A stretch of 64,000 bases of DNA from Plectrocnemia conspersa (taxonomy: Eukaryota > Arthropoda > Insecta > Trichoptera > Polycentropodidae): the NCBI GenBank assembly GCA_009617715.1, contig VTFK01000189.1, positions 434,001 through 498,000 on the forward strand, given 5' to 3'. Each line of letters starts with the position of its first letter. Within the stretch, counting starts at the first letter, position 1. The notes below the pieces were generated by a model. The model ran no database searches. It had not been told where the DNA came from and saw nothing but the letters and a program-made list of their open reading frames with translations. Shown here in pieces: positions 10,171 through 23,045 of the stretch. A program made the position numbers and the translations under genes.

Positions 10171-13100
10171 GCTAAACCTGTAAAACCGTTCCTTTTTTAA
10201 AAACTAAAATAAAAACAAATCAAGTAAATATTCACCTTTAACGACAATAGTACATGCTTAGGTTTGAACCGCTTAAGTTGAATTTCTTTACCTGGAAAGA
10301 AACAAAAAAAATCGATTAATTCACAATATAATATAAGACATGCCTGACCAACATTTTTTTTATTAATAATCAAAGAAAAAAAAGTGTCATTTCCATGAGT
10401 AATTGGAATTAGTCTATGTTGCTCTTTGATATGCGGTGTTTCCATCGCAATCCCTAAGAAAATAAATTTCAACACGTAACATAATAAATTTCAATCTGAT
10501 TTTCCCATCAATATGTAAAAAAGGAAGAATAGGTTGCAAGAAATAAAATATAGATTAATGACACTACAAAAAGTCTCAAAACCCATCGATCAATCTAAGG
10601 CTGCATCAATTGCATCTTTCCGAACAAGTTAGAAAATAGATAAAAAAATGCAAATCCTTTTTTTTTATATATCTCTTATTAAAGTCGCGGTTTTACTATT
10701 TTAAAACTTTAAGCACTAAGGCGAAATAAAAAGAGATTTTTTTTGATATACATACATACAATTATCTCGAAATGATACATAGAAAAAAAAATGTAAATAA
10801 ACACCTTATGAAAGATTTTCAACAATGTGTAATTTTCATTACAATTGAATTAATTACCGAATGTCGGTGATATTGCTTATCTGTTAGTTTTTATTAAAAT
10901 GTTTTTTGGAAATTTTACTAGGGGTATGCATATTTTTACTAGATTCAAAAAACACGTAACTAAACTACAGTTGCCATAATTAAAACTTGTCTCAATCACA
11001 GCCAATGGATAATTGGCAATGACAGACACTGTTAATGTCCAAACGAGAAAATTAACCAGATATTTTGAATTACTACTGCATTATTCAAAAATTCGTTTTA
11101 TCTAGCAAGATATTTAATATTTAACGTGTAAATTGATTATCCGAGCAGTTATTTCATATTCATCTCCTGTCTGGAATAGTATACTTAATTACTGTAAAAA
11201 TCCCAAAGCGTTACAAACGCAACAAAATATTTCGCTAAGAATGGCGACAAATTCTCAATGATTTGTCTGCAACTTGAACATTCATAAAGATGTCAAAGTG
11301 AATATTTTATGCAACCACTTCGATAAACTAAATATTGATTGCCATAAAATAAATCAAAATCATTCTAATCCATTAATTAAGAAACTTTAATAAACATTAA
11401 ATAACATAAAATACCCTTAAAAAAAATTAATAGTTAATAATTGAAACGCGGTTTTTAGCAAAATAATTAAATAAATTAAATAGGTATTGCCAAGGAACTG
11501 GAAAATAAAATATTACTGATACTATATAGACTTGAGATTGTAACGGATATTGTTGGAGAAAAATCTCTTCAACAGTAATTTTTTCAAATGCAATTAGACT
11601 AAGAAAACAGACTCGATTTAACATACAGATATGATGTGGTCAAGATGAAGCAAGTTTTTTTTAATTGTAGAAAGAGGAGACCAGTACTTAAATGATTTGG
11701 CATTTTTAATCTACTTTCCAGTAAAACTAAGTGTATTTAATCTAGAACTACAAAGGAAAGATAACAGAATTGGTGATTAAATAACTAGTATTAGTTCCAA
11801 ATCCAAATCCCAAATTTCAACGATAAACCTTTTGATAGATTAGCAAATATTGGGATCATATTAAAAAAAACTAACTAATGCAATACTTAAATACCGAAAA
11901 ATACGTGTCTGAAATTCAGAACATTTTATAGTTGATATAAAAAAAAAATCATTGTACTACTAATGATCAATCCATGAGGATGACGTGAATATAAAACAGT
12001 TGTCAAGAAAATTTATAGAGCTATTTTTTACAACTTAGCTCTTAAAAAATAAATTATTATTTTGCAATGTTATATTTCTTTAAAAGATAGATTTTTCAAT
12101 GATAAATATTAAAATTTCAGGAAATGCTTTGAATGTTAAAATTTGTGTTTTGAATCCACATATCTTTGTGAAACAGCATTTTCTGATCCTTAAATGATAA
12201 AAATAAAATAGAGTGAATTTGACAAATTATGACACAAAAGATTTCTCAAGGTAAGCATTATCAAATTATTCTCCTGATTTTGTTGATTTGCCAGAAAACA
12301 TAAAAGTAGAAACTTCCTATAAAATCAATGACCAAATTAATAAAAGGATCCAAATAAGCAAAAATAAATATCGTTTTTCATATTAAAAATGTTTTCGATT
12401 TTATAATGAATTTATTTCTATCTACACGTTGGCATCAAAAAGCTCAGAAAGCTAAAAAATAAAAAATACTTCGGGAATTCGATAGATAGCTCGTGGCTAT
12501 ATTTTATGTAAAAAGTCGATTCCTCTAGTTTGCCACCTTAAATATATTGATATCTATATATAAATCTATTAAAAAACAGCAATTAAACAAAGGCAGTTTA
12601 CGAGCAAACCTCAAAAGAAATAGTCTAGTCAGACGTAAGAAATGACCACGAGACGATAAAAATATTTTTAGCAAAATAAACTGTTTTAAAAACAACGAGT
12701 TTTACTTTTTATTTTAGAATAAAAATCAATAAAAAAGTAATATTTAAGATGAAAAACGTTTTTTAAGATTAACCATAAAACGGCTACCAAAAACATTTAG
12801 TGTTATATTTTCTAAAAATACATATACCAAATTCATATACTTAAACAAACAAAGCACATTTCAGCAAATAATTTTAGGAAAATAATATTAAATTGCTTTC
12901 TATATACAAGATATTTTATTATCAAGCTCCAGATTACAAATACAATATATTAAATTGAAAAAATTAATTGTTATAGATATTATAGTGCATCTGTGATTAT
13001 ATTATATTCTGTTTCAATAAGATTCCACAAGTGTCTGGAATGTTTTGATTAATTCATTATGCAGAGTAGAGAATACAGCTTGTTTCATTCCACTCTGTAC

Positions 13101-13255
13101 TTTGCCAGTTTATCAAGCATTCCTATGTCTAATAATAATTTCAATAATAAATACAAATGTGGCAATCAAATGCTTTATGCAAAAGTATAAAATAGATGGT
13201 TGTTTTTTATATATATATAAGAATCTCCACTCTTAAAAATAGATAGAACAGAAAT
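10171..13255. other. long AT-rich spacer, nothing recognised
   Basis: Three kilobases of AT-rich DNA. Frames at 10197-10475 (minus), 11427-11624 (minus) and 13045-13236 (plus) are short, AT-biased and unmatched. A (TA)n run sits near 13208-13220. No element ends or RNA genes were found. Confidence 0.45.
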
Positions 13256-13870
13256 CCAAAGAGCACATATCGCATGTCAAAAGTCTCCCAAAGCACACAT
13301 TCGGCAACATTTTGCTTAAATCTCCATAACGCATTCGATTCGCGTGTCTCCTTTGCTTACCACTTACATTTTTATGAGGTGTGAGACGTTAAGAACTCCA
13401 TAACTATCAATAACGCTCACACGCGAGAAACGCACCACATATTACTACACATGTAATTCCGAGTGAGGGGGCGAAGGGGTTCGAACCCCGTTATCTTTTA
13501 TTGCCACTGCATAAATATTGTACATTATTGACGTTTATGGCACTCGCCGGAGATGCAACTGCTCTTTTGCACATAGATTCGTGACATTCCGTCATAACAT
13601 CATCGCGCCCATTTGCCCACCCCTGTGTATCGTTTCGATTGGCAAAAGTGCAAGAGGCGTTGCGTGGCAACCCCTCTTCCGTGACCGTTAAATCTTTGTA
13701 ATTATATTAGGCGCTTAATGTTTGCCAGGATTTAATGCCCGAGAGGCGTCGTATTTTTTTTAGTCTCCGAGTTATGGTGATGGCTTTTATGGCTATTTTA
13801 GGGCACTGGTTAACGTTTCTCTAGGGTAATCTTGAAAATACGCACAAAGTGGAAAAAGCACAAGCAATCA
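13256..13870. other. GC-richer island 6 (candidate CNE)
   Basis: A sustained island with no open coding frame. It carries the perfect 14-base palindrome GGGGTTCGAACCCC (13476-13489), which embeds a Pol III B-box-like word, but no A box or tRNA fold surrounds it. GCTTTTATGGC near 13772 resembles an Abd-B/Cad-type homeodomain site. The absence of long frames together with compositional contrast fits noncoding constraint. Confidence 0.4.
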
Positions 13871-15005
13871 GTGTATTTTTCAAGCATATAAAATGTTAAA
13901 ATGCAAGCGGGTGGTATAAGAATCAAGGAATAATTAAACCAAACGCATTTTATTGTACATATAATCGTCTATCAAATACAATCTACATTTCAGACAGATA
14001 AATATATTGAAACGAAATAGTTACATATTTTGTAAAACACAAATAATATTTTAATTTATTTTTAAGATATTATTTATTTTCTTTGAATATCTTAAAAGTA
14101 AAATAATTTAAAGTTATACTATTAGGAATTGTAATAAAAATATATTATATAAATATATTATTTTAAAATTCAGTATCATTTTTTTAGTGTATAGTGTTAT
14201 AATAATAAAATTATTTTTAAAATACAATGAATAATTAAATAAGCCATTTATTTTTTAGCTCTATGAATTGTTTGTTGTATAATGGGATGTATTATATTTC
14301 GTAACTCTCAAGTAACAATAGAAGGTGTAGTCGGTATAGCATTAGAAAGTTGAACTATACTTGTAACAAGAAAGAATAGCTTGGAGCCTTTTAAAATGTG
14401 ATGTTATAAATTTGTGCTCAAAACAAAGTACTTTTTAAGTTTTAATGGAAATTATTATTAAAATAAAATAAAATCTACGATATTTAAAATTAACGTGATA
14501 TTTTTACTATAAATCAATGTATCTTATCTTTGTGGTAAATATTTTGTTGTACATTATTTTATGTACATTTAATTGCTATACGTGTTCTACTATTCTTTTA
14601 ATCAAAAAATCTTTTATTATAAAATAAATTAATTTAAAAAATTAGGCAAAAACTTAGAAAGCACTCGAAAAGATGAACTAAATTTAGATACTAGGACATT
14701 TTATTAATGTTGGCATAAATAAGTATATCCATGATTCTTATAGTACTTAACGATGTGTTAAATGCACTGAAATTTGTATTAAGATCAAAGCAATTGATAT
14801 TATATATCAAAAAATAAATTTGAACAGAACATGAACGTGAAACGTACGAAATGTGTTTGAGAAATTTTGACAGGTTTAAAAAAAGGTCTTGAGAAGAATC
14901 CTTGGTAAGAAAGCAAGGACGGTTGTAATTGGAATTTTGTCCTAGATCTAGAACTTCTTATTAGAGACTTTAAGAAAGGAAATTTTTGGAATGATTTTAT
15001 ATATT
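13871..15005. other. AT-rich spacer, nothing recognised
   Basis: AT-rich with no usable coding signal. A short VLRRILG-like reading near 14890 is too short to interpret. Confidence 0.4.
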
Positions 15006-15365
15006 CAGTGAAATCTCAATATACCGAAGCTCAGGGAACCGAAGAAAAAATTTCGTTATTCCGATAATTTAATGTAAGGAAGATGATATATTTTTATTTT
15101 ATTTTTAATTACCATATTAATACGGCATTAAAAATAATCTCTTTGTATATTTTTTCGAAATACTGTAATAAACATATTATAATTCGGTAAAAAAATGTTT
15201 AGTAATAAAGTTTGAGTGTAAACTTGTAACGTCAGTCTTAGATTTGGATCAACGTATTTCGTTATAATGAAAACATTTTGTATGAAAGTTTTTCGGGGAC
15301 AAATTAAAGATTTGTTATAAATGGAACTTCGTTATTTCGGTATTCGTTACAAAGAGATTTCACTG
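15006..15365. mobile_element. pogo/Tigger-like MITE, 360 bp
   Basis: The left end CAGTGAAATCTC (15006-15017) is exactly the reverse complement of the right end GAGATTTCACTG (15354-15365). Beyond 12 bp the arms diverge but stay similar in theme: the left has ACCGAAG and TTCGTTATTCCG, the right arm ACCGAAATAACGAAGTTCC. The right side is followed by TA, the target expected for Tc1/mariner/pogo elements; the left flank is TT and has presumably mutated. No transposase is encoded. The ends resemble pogo/Tigger-type termini that begin CAGTG. Family assignment is from memory and is tentative, but the miniature inverted-repeat structure is directly visible. Confidence 0.65.
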
Positions 15366-16090
15366 TATTTTGTTTTGTATTTATAAATAATAATCTTAAA
15401 TATCATAATTCATAATATTTCAAAATATCACAAGGGTAAAAAAATTGAAAATGCAATAATAATCGAGTAATCGAGTAGCTTAAATTATTACTAGTACTTT
15501 TGCGTAAAAATAAAATAAGAAATCCGTGGCATTAACTAAATCACCACAACTCAAAATTTTAATAAATAAGTTGACCAATGATATTTATGTAAAATTTATA
15601 TTGTTCACGAAAATTTATGAAAGCCAAATTAACATGTAACTATTTGTAGAAAAATATCCTAATTGCGCAAAAATAAATATAGTATATATATTTATAAAAA
15701 GAAATTTTGTCCTTGAATATTGAAGTTATTATGATTACAAATAAGAAAAAAAAATGAGCCAGCTAGCGTTTTTTATACACAGTATGAGTTCACAATAAAA
15801 TTCACATAAAAAATACATGAAAATGTAGCTTGAGCGAAACGCGAAACACATAGTATAGATAAAGATTAAATAAAAAGAAATGGCTAAAAGATTCTAGTTG
15901 GTAATAAAAATGTTTAGAATCTTAGATAATACATTGATTAAATATCGTCCTAGCAATTACATTAAAGTATTTTTATACATTAAGCCATGGCTTACAGCTC
16001 CGTAAGCAAATTATCACTATAGATTTTAATATATAAAATAAATTTTGATGCACATGCATTTTCATATTCAATTCTCGTATTTATTTATGC
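15366..16090. other. AT-rich spacer, nothing recognised
   Basis: AT-rich, with no open frame or repeat structure I can support. Confidence 0.45.
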
Positions 16091-16745
16091 AACATTCACG
16101 AGTCAGTTAATAAGCAAAATAATATTTCCACCAACGACCATAAATAAGCTCGCGCCACCCCATAAAATTTTTACATCCACCAGAGCCAAGGTCTGCGGTC
16201 ACTCCAGCGTGAAAATCCAAGACTGAAAGCACATGCCAAGACTGTATGCTCGGTATAAATATTGTCCTTCCGGGACTGTGGGGTGGCGTTCGCGGCAATC
16301 GGACTTTATCCCCACAGGGTGCATAAATTCAAGCTTGCAACCGACTTAAAAACTGCCAGGGCCGGCTGAGCCTTTTATCTTTTGCTTCTTTCGGCGACGA
16401 AACAAATGCGGCCCGTGCAAATGGGTCGCACGGCGAGGCGGTCCGACCCGTGTCAATGTCGTTATAAATCCACAGGTACCCACCTACCTCACATACAACC
16501 TGTTCGGGTCGTTATGGTGTAAGCCCACAATGGGGAATACCAACCCGAATGGCACTGATCGTTCATTTTTTATGAGATTCCGCGAATCGAGACGTGGTCC
16601 GATCAAACGCGATAATAAATTTGGATATGTGTGACACTTTCCGGGTGCCCGTTCCAAAATTTTGCGCATTCGTTGTCGATCTAATTCAGGTACTTGTTTT
16701 TCTTTCCTTGTCGTTTCGACGAGGATTGTGACCAAGCTTTACAAG
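16091..16745. other. GC-richer island 7 (candidate CNE)
   Basis: A long, strongly contrasting island. It contains CCATAAAT and CCCATAAAA words near 16138 and 16160 (Abd-B/Cad-like), TGCGGTCA near 16195 and GACTGTGGGG near 16272 (Runt-like), and GGTATAAATA near 16252. Frames on the minus strand at 16107-16298 and 16484-16735 have no recognised domain. No splice-supported exon was found. Best read as an enhancer-like noncoding block. Confidence 0.4.
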
Positions 16746-18880
16746 TATGTATTACTTTTTTTAAATTACGGGTTTTGAGGCAGAAAATGTGTGACTGCAG
16801 CCAAATACATGACTGTTAAATAAGCTTATAAAAATTACCACATACATACATATATAGAGAAATGTAGATGTCGTTATCAGACGGTGGAGTTAAAATGACA
16901 GATATTGGAAGCAAAAAAATTTTTATTGAAGTGCCGAGTTGTATTATTGTCGGCTGTGATTTCGATGGAGCAGCTGTAATATGTTGTAATATGTTTTTTT
17001 TTTAAGAAAAATGTCAAATCAAGCATTCTCATTTCTCGAAAATTTTATGAAGCATTTTTTATGATATACAATTAAATTTGTGCGAATATTTTCAAATGGC
17101 TTACACCCACTGCTCTTTTTATAACGCTGCATAAGTAAAAGGCGGGTTCATGCCTAATATGCATACTTAAAAAAAATGTTTACAAATTTTTAACATTTCA
17201 AACTTGCTTTATTTTTTGTTAGTAATAAAATAAGACACGTTCGTGTCAATTGTTTGAAAATATGCATACTTTCTTGGAAGATCGAAAGTATTTGAACGAC
17301 CAATATTTTTTTGCGATTTTCTATTAGTCTAACCGGCCGGCGGTTTTATCTTTGTTTTGGTGATTTAAGAACCTGCTCCGATAAGAAGAAATTACGCATG
17401 GGAATCGTCAGAATGCAAAACGATTTACGGCTATTTATATTATCTGATAATTCAAAATTGTATTGATTTTGTAAAGTAACAACAGCTGTTATTGCCAATT
17501 GTCTCACAATTATTATTGACAGTCAAAGGGGTCCTACATTTTTTGTTAAAACTATTGGAAAATATCAATTCTGATCTAAGGTAAAAATTAAAGAGAAATC
17601 ATAAAATCGAAGAAACCAGACATTGATGTCATTAATTATAAAGAAACATATTTGCAAAATCCATCGTTTAATGACAAAATGTTTTTCCTACTTTTTTTTA
17701 AAAACGAGTAGCTATGTGTTTTTTAAATAGCTAGTTTATAATTTATTTGACCTTTGATTCAACATTATTTAAAAAACATTCACGTTTGTTATTTTACCTT
17801 ACGCTTGTTAAATAAACACGTTTCAAGCAATAATCAAATTGTAAAATATAAATATTTTACTAAATCTTAGAGTATGCTTACCAAATAGTGTTAAACCGAT
17901 ACAATTCATTTTTATTTTTGATTATAGCTTGAATAAACAAGAATCACTAATCGTCGAGAGTTTCACGCAGCTATTGGATTACTTATGAAGTCGTTTAAAA
18001 TTATTGTTGGGGGTTCGAATTATTAGCTTTAAAATTCTAGAAACGACAAATTGGTTCTAAGAATGGCTAATAAGCTATAAATACAAAAGGTCTATCGTCC
18101 ATAATAAATTTAGAGAGAACGCAAAGTCTGACTTTAAACAGCAAAATAGATTTACCATACGAAAAAAACACCAGGCGTCAATATTGAATATGAGAATCGT
18201 GCAGAACATCTGCTATTGCACAATAACCACAAAAAAATTATTAAATTTTCAATACTGCAACATAAAAAATCAAAATACTATGGCATTTTTAATGCATCAA
18301 ATTCGAATGTTATTCAAACCCTTGTTATAGTCATATTAGACCATCTATGTAGAGATTTTTCTAAATTCAACAATGAACATGCATATACATTTAAAGAATT
18401 AAAAAATAATTATTAATGGCAAACACAATATTTCACGGCAGCTGATATTTTTGCGTGACATATTTCTTAAAATATTATGGCTCAATAAATTAAAGAGATT
18501 TACAGCTTCAAATGGCACTAAATTAGGCTCAAAAGTGTATGGCTCATTTAGGTGCCTAGTAAGCACTGGCGATTTTCTTGATGACTTATATAGAAGCAAT
18601 CCGTAGTGAAAGAGTTAAGAGGGAAACAGCCGTAAATCTGGATTATTTACTTGTCGTCAATTTTTACTTACAATTGTATCAATTTGGTCAAGCAAAATGC
18701 TTTTAAAAATATTTTAGAATTCTATCAATTTATAATGAGCTCAAAAAAAAACTATTTGATAAAATAAGTACCATCCAGACTATAGGAAAATATTCTATGC
18801 TCATCTATGCATAGATCAACTTCATTTGAGTATAGTAAACATTTCAAATTTCGCTTCGTTAACTTTAGTAATAATAAAAA
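16746..18880. other. AT-rich spacer with small patches
   Basis: Mostly AT-rich. Small richer patches include AACCGGCCGGCGG near 17330. A B-box-like word, GGTTCGAAT, lies at 18012-18020 with no tRNA fold around it. Opposed 66-codon frames at 18216-18416 (plus) and 18399-18599 (minus) match nothing I know. No element ends found. Confidence 0.35.
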
Positions 18881-19100
18881 GCATCATTCGACTTTAGCGT
18901 AAAGTCACGAACTCAACTCGCGGAAAAATCGTGTATTTGAGTAGTATCTCACAGTTTTAAAACTCGTTTTATACGGTCTCGATCAACGCGAGAGTGGTCG
19001 TCCCACGAGATCATCGTGGGAAGAGATGCAGGATTTAACCTTTTCAACTTTGCACTTGTACGTGACTAGGGAGACGCGTGAGGCGATCAGCAAGTTTGGA
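18881..19100. other. GC-richer island 8
   Basis: A short island between AT-rich spacers. It contains GCGGAAAAATCG, ATCAACGCGAGAG and the Su(H)-type hairpin described separately. No frame is open across it, so it is noncoding as far as can be seen. Confidence 0.4.
19001..19022. promoter_or_regulatory. everted Su(H)-like hairpin
   Basis: TCCCACGA (19001-19008), spacer GATCA, then TCGTGGGA (19014-19021) form a perfect 8-bp inverted repeat. The right arm plus the next base reads CGTGGGAA, a full match to the Su(H)/CSL consensus YGTGRGAA. The left arm gives a near match on the other strand (CGTGGGAC). The orientation is everted, opposite to the canonical Notch-responsive paired site. Function is inferred. 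Confidence 0.35.
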
Positions 19101-19680
19101 TTATGGATATCTTATAAATTACGCTGTGCTTTTAGCTAAATTGTTATAGAGAGAAAAGCTCTAAAGTTGGTCGTATATTTTAACTATTATTTTAAAGTGC
19201 AACATAAGCTAAACAAAAGATAAAATAACTCATTAAAATAAGGTTCCTTTTATAACAAGTAATTCGTTTGTGAATAACCCCTTCTAAAATATGTTTTATA
19301 TAATTAAAATTCATTGTATATTACAGCTATTATGTAGCTGAATAGCAATTTTACTGCATGACACTGAATAATATATATTTATGATCATTCACAATATGAT
19401 GAAAAGCAACAATTAATTTTAACTATCCAATTCAAATTAGATTGTCTGTTAGTAGTATTACAATAAATGTTTTGGTCTATATAATATTACTTTTTACATA
19501 TTAAAAATGTATATTTATAACCTAATAAAATTATATGCATAATAAAAAAAAACATATTTTTTAATCGTATTTTATTGTCAGATCATTAATAAATATATTT
19601 ATTAATTATGGTCTCAAGTGAGAACCCTAAGTAAATAAATTAATATTTCATTGTCTTTAAAAATATTATAAAATAAATAA
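19101..19680. other. AT-rich spacer, nothing recognised
   Basis: AT-rich with long A/T runs. No gene or repeat seen. Confidence 0.45.
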
Positions 19681-20130
19681 ATTCCCCTCTTACATCAGAC
19701 TCGATTCTCCCAAATTCACTTTTCATTGGTAACAAAAATCGCGATCAAATAACCGGTTTTTATGTGGCATGAAAGTGAATGACCTGTGCGAAAAATACGA
19801 GCGCGAAAGTGCCATAAAACTTTATTTATTTTAACCGGTCACTTTTACGACGATCGATTCTCGTCGGTGGGTCTTCGCGTCGAATTTTCGAGACTTCTTA
19901 ATCTACGTGTTTTAGAAGCCCTGTAACGACCGATGTCGGTCTTGTTACGAGACGTGACATTGCATCGAATCGATTTAGTGAATTTTTCACGCCTTTTCCC
20001 TTCTTAGCTTTGTTGTCCGTGAGAGCTTTTGTTGATATCGGAATCGACGCCGGAGATAGGGTTCGAACCCACAATTAAATGCAACGGGTCATGACGGGAT
20101 TTAAAACTATTGTACTTTACCATTTCATTA
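19681..20130. other. GC-richer island 9 (candidate enhancer)
   Basis: A dense island with no long open frame. It contains two Grainyhead-type words (separate entry) and an imperfect hairpin, GTAAC-GACCGA-TG-TCGGTC with a distal GTTAC (19923-19947). It also has the perfect 12-base palindrome GGGTTCGAACCC (20059-20070), which matches a Pol III B box without a tRNA. GCATCGAATCGATTTAG near 19963 may be a homeodomain or Exd-like site. The density of symmetric words is unusual against the surrounding AT-rich DNA. Confidence 0.4.
19751..19839. promoter_or_regulatory. paired Grainyhead-type sites
   Basis: AACCGGTTTT (19751-19760) contains the AACCGGTT core known for Grainyhead/CP2 factors. A second copy, AACCGGTC, lies at 19833-19840. 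Between them ATGTGGCA and TGCCATAAA face each other, giving a loose dyad of about 90 bp whose inner words resemble Abd-B/Cad sites. Binding is inferred from motif knowledge only. Confidence 0.35.
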
Positions 20131-20618
20131 TTATTGTAATGTGTTTTGGTTGTAGCCAAAGATGGGCGAGAAAAATTGTATTTTTTAATATATTTTATAT
20201 ATATTTTAATAACTAAAATTCAAAAGATTTGATACATTTTTCAGTGTATTATTTTTATATCTCATATATTATCGTACAAGCAAAATCGTAAAATAAAGTC
20301 GTGAATTAAAAGAAGACAATTTTTTACTTTCACTGATAAACCTAATAAAAATAATTATGATAACAGTGAAAAATATAATAAAGTGTTCCTTAATGTTTTT
20401 ATAGATAAAAAAACTTAGTTTTCCTGCCAAAAAAGAGACCAGGTACAAGATTTCAATGTACTTATAAAGAATACATTTAAAAATAAGAAATTAATACAGA
20501 TTTGGACATATAAAAATATATATGATATATACCGTATTTTTTATATAATGACAGTATATATCTTTAATATGGATTTTATTTCACTGATTTCAATATTTAT
20601 GCATATAAATTATTAGGT

Positions 20619-20699
20619 AAAACATAAAAGAACGCAAAGAAAGCAATTAACGCGAATTAAATCAATTAATTAAAACATAAAAAACGCAAAGAAAGCAAT
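20619..20699. repeat. short direct repeat, ~28 bp x2
   Basis: AAAACATAAAAGAACGCAAA followed by GAAAGCAAT at 20619-20647 recurs as AAAACATAAAAAACGCAAAG plus AAAGCAAT at 20672-20699. The offset is 53 bases. It looks like a recent slippage or local duplication in noncoding DNA. Confidence 0.6.
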
Positions 20700-22975
20700 C
20701 AAATTTTTTTTATAAATCTGACCTAAATAATCAATGCATTTTTAATTAACGGTAATTCTTATAACATCACAATACACTTCGTACTTTGCCAAAAAATAAA
20801 TACATCTTATCGAATGATTTATTAATAACATTTGCATTAAGCAATTGACTATTGTTTTATTAGGCCGGCGAAAAAATCCTTGCCAAAAATTTAATAATTT
20901 AATCAATTTTAAATCATTGCGTTGTTACTTTTTTTTTACGGAATTTTAAACAAAATGTTTGTTAATCGTAATTCATACAGTCGGTCATAAAACTTTTATG
21001 ATCAAACAATGGTTTTGCAGTGCTAATCAAAAATCCATATTTTTACTACCTGCACTGAAAACAGCTGTGAATTTGGCTAACTAAATACAATTTTTAGTTA
21101 TAAGTCATTTAAAAATATTTTTTTTAAATTATCATATCTTGAAAAATAAGAAATCATTATATTGCACTTTTCTCAAGAAATTCTTGAGATTTTTTTTTTA
21201 TTATAATAACACAATTTATTACGTTATACTACAGATTACGAAATTGTTACCAGAATATTTTTTATTGGTTAAAATATAAAATTAGATACTTTCTTATAAA
21301 ACAATAGTGCTTCACAAACCAACTGTGGGGAAAGATGGTCATATTTTACCACTTAAAAGTAATAAATATATAAATAAAATCATAAACATTGATAAACGTA
21401 ACCTAAACTTCCAGAACCAGTACTATCTACTAAATTACTCATTCAATTTATGGTGCTATAGTCGAGATGTTCGTTGAAACAATATGCATTATTAATTTTG
21501 ACAAATATTTAGATCATATTATTCAGGACTATTGTGGCCATTGAAAAAAAACTACAATGGTTTTGTTTAAATAGGGCCACCCAGGAGAAAATATTTTTTT
21601 ATTAAAATGCGCGTAGTAAATTAGAAAGGCGAAGTTTTTTAATACAGATTGATTAGTCTAAATAAGAATTTTTACTATAAATCCAAGCTTTTGTAAGGTA
21701 CTGAATTTTTGAAAAACAAACATTTTAAGAAACATCAACAACAGCTGTTGAAGACTAATTTTACTACTCTGCCACTTTAAGGACTAATATGTATGGTACT
21801 CGACTTTCTACTATAATCATTAAGGTCAACCTAAGCTTTATCAGATTCGAATGAATTACTAATTATATTAAATGTATACAAAATAACTTACGCAATAATT
21901 GTTTTTACTATTATTAAAAAAAATGGTAAATATAAACTTTTAATGTTTTCTTTGCTTTAAAGTAGTTAATTAACCGTTGAAATGATTGATTAAATTTTTA
22001 TATTGTAATAACTTTATTGTAATGAGTTTACAAACATTTTCAAAATGCTTGAAAGAAAATAATTTCTTAGTATATTTATATCAAAAGCAAAATTAAATCT
22101 CATTAGCATAAAAGCGCATATAAAATTCACGTAACATATAAAATAGGTCGATTCAAAGATTAGGAAAAGTAAATACGTTTTGATTCCAATAAAAATTTTA
22201 TATCTATTATTAAAATATTGTTCATATAAATAAACACAACAAAATAATTTATTAATATCTAATATTTTAAACTCATTTACTTTTAAAGTTATTGAAAATA
22301 AATAAAAAGTTCTATTTTAAAATACTGGAGAAAAATTACGATTTTTCATTTCTCTAACAATTCTCATTAAATGTTTTTTTTTTTGTTAATAAGTAAATTT
22401 ATATAAGTATTTTAAAATTGTTTATAACCGTTGGAATTTAACAAAAAATTCAAAAAGTGTAAAACCTGTAAACTCAGTTCAGAGCAGGTAGTTCAAAAAA
22501 CGACACGGATTTCTAATTAGCACTTTCATGAGTGACTCTATGAACTACGATTAGCAAATATTTCGTTGCGACTTTTTTCCAACAAAAAATTAATATGCAA
22601 GGATCATTGACTTAGAAATGGTTATATTATTACTTCCGCAAGGATTTGTTTGCTGGCTGAATGAAACAATAGCCGATGGTTTTATGTAAATAACACATAA
22701 TACCAGTTAAGAATACTTTTATATATTTTAATTGAAATATTTAAAAATAAATATAGTGAATTTTACTTTATCTAAATATTTATTTTAATGATTTTAATTA
22801 ACAATATTTTAAAATTAGTGTTTCTTTATATAAATCACATAAATATGAGAACATATTCATTGTAATAAAATAAATTGGTAGTGATATCAAAATTACGATT
22901 TTATGAGCGCTATGCGCGAAACAACTTTCCGTAGTATACTCAGTAGTATAAAATATATGACAAAGTGATCCGGAT

Positions 22976-23045
22976 ATTACGTGAATATAGATATAGATAT
23001 TACATATATAGATTACGTGAATATAAATATAGATCTATATTTATA
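22976..23045. repeat. short direct repeat with ATAGAT words
   Basis: ATTACGTGAATATAGATATA is followed about 40 bases later by ATTACGTGAATATAAATATA, with further GATATA/ATAGAT words between. A simple local duplication in AT-rich DNA. Confidence 0.55.

Noticed and set aside
12240..12360. Mariner-like YSPDF reading
   Set aside because: Only a few residues match, with no neighbouring transposase motifs or inverted repeats.
13476..13489. tRNA gene at GGGGTTCGAACCCC
   Set aside because: No A box at tRNA distance and no acceptor, D or anticodon stems around it.
16250..16290. Core promoter at GGTATAAATA
   Set aside because: No initiator at the right distance and no downstream coding exon. TATAAA words are common in AT-rich DNA.
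20059..20070. tRNA gene at GGGTTCGAACCC
   Set aside because: Isolated B-box-like palindrome without any cloverleaf partner sequences.
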